DNA from: Candidatus Brocadia sp.
GTDB taxonomy: Bacteria; Planctomycetota; Brocadiia; Brocadiales; Brocadiaceae
Assembly: GCA_030837935.1 (NCBI GenBank)
Contig: JAUQXU010000165.1
Location: 1-10,245 of the forward strand
DNA: 10,245 bases
Reading direction: 5' to 3'
Shown here: positions 6,976 to 10,245 of the stretch, one piece after another
Numbering within the stretch: the stretch's first letter is position 1
How the letters are laid out: each line of letters opens with the position of its first letter
The notes under the pieces: generated by a model
Seen by the model: only the letters and a program-made list of their open reading frames with translations
Databases searched by the model: none
What the model was told of the DNA's origin: nothing
Translations under genes and position numbers: made by a program

Positions 6976-9684
6976 ATGTCATATATACTCAAATTCTATT
7001 GTCTGTTGAAAACCCGGGATTTTCAGTTGAATGTGCAAAAAGGCATAAGAACCCTCATTGCAATCTTCGGAATATTCATCTGGATGGGATGCCATCTGTG
7101 CTATGGAAAAGATCAAAACGGCCAAATATCGTCTTTATTTCAAGAAACTCAGCAATCTACGGTATTTTACCTGGATAATGGCATGGAAGTTATTCTTGTT
7201 GAAAATCACGCCAGTCCCATGATAGCAGCGGTTGCTATTGTTAAGACCGGCAGCCGGAATGAAGATGAGGCCAGCAATGGATCGGCTCACTTTCTTGAAC
7301 ACCTGTTATTCAATGGCACAAAAACACGTACGCAGAAACAGATTTACGACGAAATGGATTTTTACGGTGGCTATAACAACGCCCATACTGGCCAGGATTA
7401 TACCAATTACATGATCCTTATGCCGAAGGAGTACATCGCTCAAGGGATGGACATCCATGCCGACATGCTCTTTAATTCTACCCTGCCTGATGAAAAGTTC
7501 GAAAAGGAACGCGGCATAGTCATCGAAGAAATAGGCAAGGGCGCAGACCGCCCTGAGCAGCAGGTCAACAATAATTTTCAGAGGACTTTTTATGCCGGTA
7601 CACCGTATGAGCGTCCAGTGCTTGGGACGGTTTCCACCATTTCACATCTCAAACGTGAAAGCGTATGGGAATATTATCGAACATGGTATGCGCCCAACAA
7701 CATGACCTTGATGGTAATCGGTGATTTTTCAACCCCGGAGATGGTGAAATTGGTGAAAGAAAAGTATGGTCTGTATCCGGCAGGACCCATACCGGAGCAC
7801 AAAGCCATCACCCTTCACTCACCACAAAAATTACGCATTATCAAGGCAAATGGGATGGGCAAATTTCCAAAGGATCGTCAATACCTGACCCTTGGTTATC
7901 TATTGCCATCGCCGGTTTCTGATGATTTTCAAGCGCTGGTATTGCTATCTGAATTTCTCGGCGGAAGAGAGAATGCTGTACTGAAAACATTATTCAAACA
8001 GGAACCATATAAAGATATGGTTGAAACGATTGATACAAGCATGGAATTCAACCGTGACTTTTCAACATTACAGATATCTGCCGAGCTCCCTATAAAGGCT
8101 GATACAGAACATGTGGTCGAATTAATTATTAAGGCAGTACAAGACATGACAAAAAACACAATCCCGGTCTTTGAAGTGCAATCATCGCTGATAGCGAGAG
8201 CAACGCACGAACTTTATTTGCAGGAAAGTTTGCACTACTACGGTATGATGAAATCGGGCTATCTGGCTGCTGGTGGCTATGGCCTTCTTCGCGACCATAT
8301 GGATGGTGTGATGAAGGTAACGCCGCAATCTATTCAAAAAGTTGTTGAACAATACCTCAGCGCACAGGTGCCTGTTGTTACACTGATGTCTCCCCCGAGT
8401 GAAAAAATAACCGGGGAGGTAACAGCTCAATCGGTCAATCAATATAAAATGGAAACGCTGAAAAATGGTCTAACGGTTGTAGTAAAAGAGAACCAGGACA
8501 GCCGGGTCGTTGGCATGCATGTATTGGCAAAGGAGCGCAGCTTGAGCGAAGGGAAAGAGAAGTGGGGTATGACAGAGACTTTACAACGCATGCTCCTCGA
8601 TGGCGGAACCGTGGAACACCCGGATAATGCGTTTTATCAAGCATGCGAGTCCATCGGCGCCGAATTGAAACTTTATGATGATCCCAGCATCCCCTTTGAC
8701 GACTATTATCATACCCCTCGTTTTGCTTACATGCGTTTAAAGCTTGTAGATACTTTTTTTGAGACGGGTTTAAAACTGCTTTCGGAACTGGTGTTGCAGC
8801 CGAATCTTACTGAAAAGGCCTTTATTGATGCCAAAAAAGAAGTTGTATCGTTATCAGCAGATGCTGAAATGAGTACACCAAAGGTAGCAGACCGCATCTT
8901 TTATGATAACCTGCTCAAAGAGAATCCGGGTTTTGGCCGGTTGTTTGGTGATCCTAAACAACTGGAAAAGATTCAATTGAAAGATGTGCAAGACTTCCAC
9001 CAAAAGTTTTATAACCCGGCGAATCTCATACTGGTTATCTCCGGTAATATAACAATTGAAAAGGCGCTGTCATTAGTCAGTCAACATTTTGGCGGTCAAT
9101 GGGGTGAAGCAGGATGGCAACCACCAGCGTTTGCACCGCAGTTTAAATCTCTTGGTACGACGATACGTGAAAAGATGGGGAAGCAGCAATCGTATATTTC
9201 TGTAGCAAATGTGTGTGAGGTCAGCGAGGACGACCTGCCCGCGTTGTATATCTTAGAGAATATCTTCAATGACCGGCTCGCCTTTAACCTTCGTGAAAAA
9301 CAGGGACTTGCCTATAGCCTTGGCATGGGATTCCATAAATACCACGGTGTCCAGTGGTATCGTATTACCATGGGCACACGACTGGAAAATATCGACCGTG
9401 CCATTGCAGGCATTCGTGAAGAGATTCGTGCGATTCGTGAAGCAACCTTTGAAGAGAAAGAAGTGCAGAAGACAATCAACGCTATGTTAGGACGCCGTGG
9501 CATGCGGCGACTGGATCGGGTAAGCCAGGCTTATTATATCAGTATGCAGGTACTTGATGGCAAAGTACCGGAAGCTGACGATCAGGAGGCTGAAAGGCTG
9601 AAAAAGGTCACGGTGCAGGACGTGGAACGCCTGGCCCGTCAGGTCTTCAAAAACGATAATCATTTGATTGTGATTGTGGAATGA
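6976..9684 (+). CDS. Exported two-domain M16 family zinc metallopeptidase
   Basis: This 902-residue protein has the length of PqqL-like fused M16 peptidases, in which an active and an inactive half form one clam-like protease chamber. The start at ATG 6976 is chosen on its Shine-Dalgarno. A basic region and a hydrophobic stretch (about 25-45, TLIAIFGIFIWMGC) form a signal peptide or anchor. The cysteine has W at -3, so it is a poor lipobox. The N-terminal half carries the inverted zinc motif HFLEH (H105, E108, H109), with the downstream zinc-ligand glutamate in IVIEEIGKG (E184 or E185). At the matching place the C-terminal half has ETLQR (534-538), so both histidines and the glutamate are lost there. 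It keeps LREKQGLAY (772-780), the arginine/tyrosine substrate-binding region of M16 enzymes. It probably degrades or processes peptides in the cell envelope. It stands alone on its strand; the substrate is unknown. Confidence 0.93.
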   Translation: MSYILKFYCLLKTRDFQLNVQKGIRTLIAIFGIFIWMGCHLCYGKDQNGQISSLFQETQQSTVFYLDNGMEVILVENHASPMIAAVAIVKTGSRNEDEASNGSAHFLEHLLFNGTKTRTQKQIYDEMDFYGGYNNAHTGQDYTNYMILMPKEYIAQGMDIHADMLFNSTLPDEKFEKERGIVIEEIGKGADRPEQQVNNNFQRTFYAGTPYERPVLGTVSTISHLKRESVWEYYRTWYAPNNMTLMVIGDFSTPEMVKLVKEKYGLYPAGPIPEHKAITLHSPQKLRIIKANGMGKFPKDRQYLTLGYLLPSPVSDDFQALVLLSEFLGGRENAVLKTLFKQEPYKDMVETIDTSMEFNRDFSTLQISAELPIKADTEHVVELIIKAVQDMTKNTIPVFEVQSSLIARATHELYLQESLHYYGMMKSGYLAAGGYGLLRDHMDGVMKVTPQSIQKVVEQYLSAQVPVVTLMSPPSEKITGEVTAQSVNQYKMETLKNGLTVVVKENQDSRVVGMHVLAKERSLSEGKEKWGMTETLQRMLLDGGTVEHPDNAFYQACESIGAELKLYDDPSIPFDDYYHTPRFAYMRLKLVDTFFETGLKLLSELVLQPNLTEKAFIDAKKEVVSLSADAEMSTPKVADRIFYDNLLKENPGFGRLFGDPKQLEKIQLKDVQDFHQKFYNPANLILVISGNITIEKALSLVSQHFGGQWGEAGWQPPAFAPQFKSLGTTIREKMGKQQSYISVANVCEVSEDDLPALYILENIFNDRLAFNLREKQGLAYSLGMGFHKYHGVQWYRITMGTRLENIDRAIAGIREEIRAIREATFEEKEVQKTINAMLGRRGMRRLDRVSQAYYISMQVLDGKVPEADDQEAERLKKVTVQDVERLARQVFKNDNHLIVIVE

Positions 9685-9712
9685 GTAATGGCAATTATGC
9701 ATTATGCTGGTT

Positions 9713-9727
9713 CAATCTTGCAGATTG
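9713..9727 (+). repeat. Small hairpin at the intron junction
   Basis: CAATCT, TGC, AGATTG form a perfect 6-bp stem with a 3-nt loop, 29 nt after the M16 stop codon and 2 nt before the presumed 5' end of the group II intron. No T-run follows, so it is not a good intrinsic terminator as it stands. The intron insertion may have separated it from one. Confidence 0.4.
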
Positions 9728-9729
9728 GC

Positions 9730-9938
9730 GTGCCCAGCGAAGGGTAGCGACTTCTAACAGGTGAGAGTCCCGTCATGGTAAAAGCCAAAGCCATGTAGCT
9801 AGGATGGCGCAGGGGGATATGGAAACATTACCTTCTGAAGCCCATCGACAAAGTCTGCAATAAGGCAGGCGAACAAATATCTGGTACTTGCAAGCAGCCC
9901 CAAGTCGATAGGTGGTGAGAAGGGAACAGGAAAATGGT
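9730..9938 (+). mobile_element. Group II intron remnant, 5' part of domain I only
   Basis: The stretch opens with GTGCCCAGCG, close to the 5' end of bacterial group II introns (GTGCGCCCAGC type). It continues with hallmarks of domain I: AGGGTAGCGAC, CTAACAGGTGAGAGTCC, AAAGCCAAAGCCATGTAGC, TAGGATGGCG, GAAGCCCATCGAC, GCAGCCCCAAGTCGATAGG and GGTGGTGAGAAGGGAACAGG. ATCGAC near 9843 pairs with GTCGAT near 9904. The intron-like sequence stops near 9938 and an AT-rich stretch leads into the VF530 gene. There is no domain V, no 3' splice end and no reverse transcriptase/maturase, so it cannot splice or move by itself. It is recognised from remembered family sequence; the right boundary is approximate. 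Confidence 0.8.
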
Positions 9939-9988
9939 GTTAACTATTGACTACTTCCCTGAAATTGTACAGTTTTTATTTTAAGTCC

Positions 9989-10231
9989 CTACTTTTTATG
10001 TTTATCGCCAAAACGCTTTGTGTACCTCAAATACAAGTCTTCAACTTTTTTTCTTGCCCAGGGAGTTTTTCTCAGAAATTTCAAACTGGACTTGATACTT
10101 GGATCATTGTTAAATGACCTGATATTGATGATCCTTCCCATTTCTTCCCAACCGTAGTGTTCTACCAGCTGGGTAAGAATCATTTCCAGCGTTATTCCGT
10201 GAAGGGGATTGTTGGGTTGCTGGTTATTCAT
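9989..10231 (-). CDS. VF530/DUF2132 family small protein, putative DNA-binding
   Basis: This complete 80-residue protein has the strongly conserved pattern of the VF530 (DUF2132) family along its full length: NNPLHGITLE (7-16), ILTQLVEHYGWEEMG, INIRSF, and PSIKSSLKFLRKTPWARKKV followed by EDLYL, ending in a lysine-rich tail. The solved family member has a compact four-helix fold reported to resemble the double-stranded-DNA-binding end of RecA, so nucleic-acid binding is the usual suggestion. The biological role is unknown. The start is ATG 10231. The bases before it (AAAAGTGACATAAA) contain only a weak GTGA, so no clear Shine-Dalgarno is seen. It converges on the M16 gene, with the intron remnant between them, and its promoter lies beyond the right edge. 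Confidence 0.9.
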   Translation of the reverse strand: MNNQQPNNPLHGITLEMILTQLVEHYGWEEMGRIINIRSFNNDPSIKSSLKFLRKTPWARKKVEDLYLRYTKRFGDKHKK

Positions 10232-10245
10232 TTTATGTCACTTTT

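Noticed and set aside
1..10245. CRISPR array, tRNA or rRNA genes
   Set aside because: No regularly spaced direct repeats, no tRNA cloverleaf with a T-arm signature and no rRNA-like stretch was seen on either strand.

Overview
The window has a simple layout: three protein genes, one richly structured divergent intergenic region and one mobile-element remnant. Positions 1-6591 (minus strand) hold most of a giant SpvB/TcdB/Rhs toxin-complex protein. It reads 2197 codons without a stop and runs off the left edge just past the end of its Rhs core, so the variable C-terminal toxin domain and any immunity gene lie outside. Positions 6592-6975 are a divergent intergenic region. Positions 6976-9684 (plus) encode a two-domain M16 zinc metallopeptidase with an N-terminal export signal. 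Positions 9730-9938 are the 5' piece of a group II intron without its 3' half or reverse transcriptase. Positions 9989-10231 (minus) encode a small VF530/DUF2132 protein.

The main discovery is in the divergent region. Reading leftward toward the toxin gene there are, in order: a sigma70-type promoter (TTGACA, 17 nt, TTAAAG), a small leader hairpin, an RNA with the conserved features of a GEMM-I (class I cyclic di-GMP) riboswitch aptamer (6755-6668), and an 11-bp stem followed by a U-tract (6651-6592) that has the form of an intrinsic terminator. The U-tract ends directly at the toxin's AUG. The 3' strand of aptamer helix P1 resembles the 5' arm of the terminator, so the two can compete for the same partner. 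This suggests that a giant Tc/Rhs-type toxin is controlled by a second messenger through transcription attenuation. The riboswitch class is recognised from motifs and pairing. The ligand and the direction of control are inferred.

The organism is a bacterium of moderate, slightly AT-rich composition that uses E. coli-like promoters. The M16 gene has good Shine-Dalgarno sequences, whereas the toxin gene has none. TTGACA promoters, Shine-Dalgarno use and a GEMM-I riboswitch argue against Bacteroidota, although SpvB-Rhs proteins are common there. A deltaproteobacterial-type or anammox planctomycete-type genome would fit, but nothing here settles it. No operon is visible: the toxin and M16 genes are divergent and the VF530 gene converges on the intron remnant.
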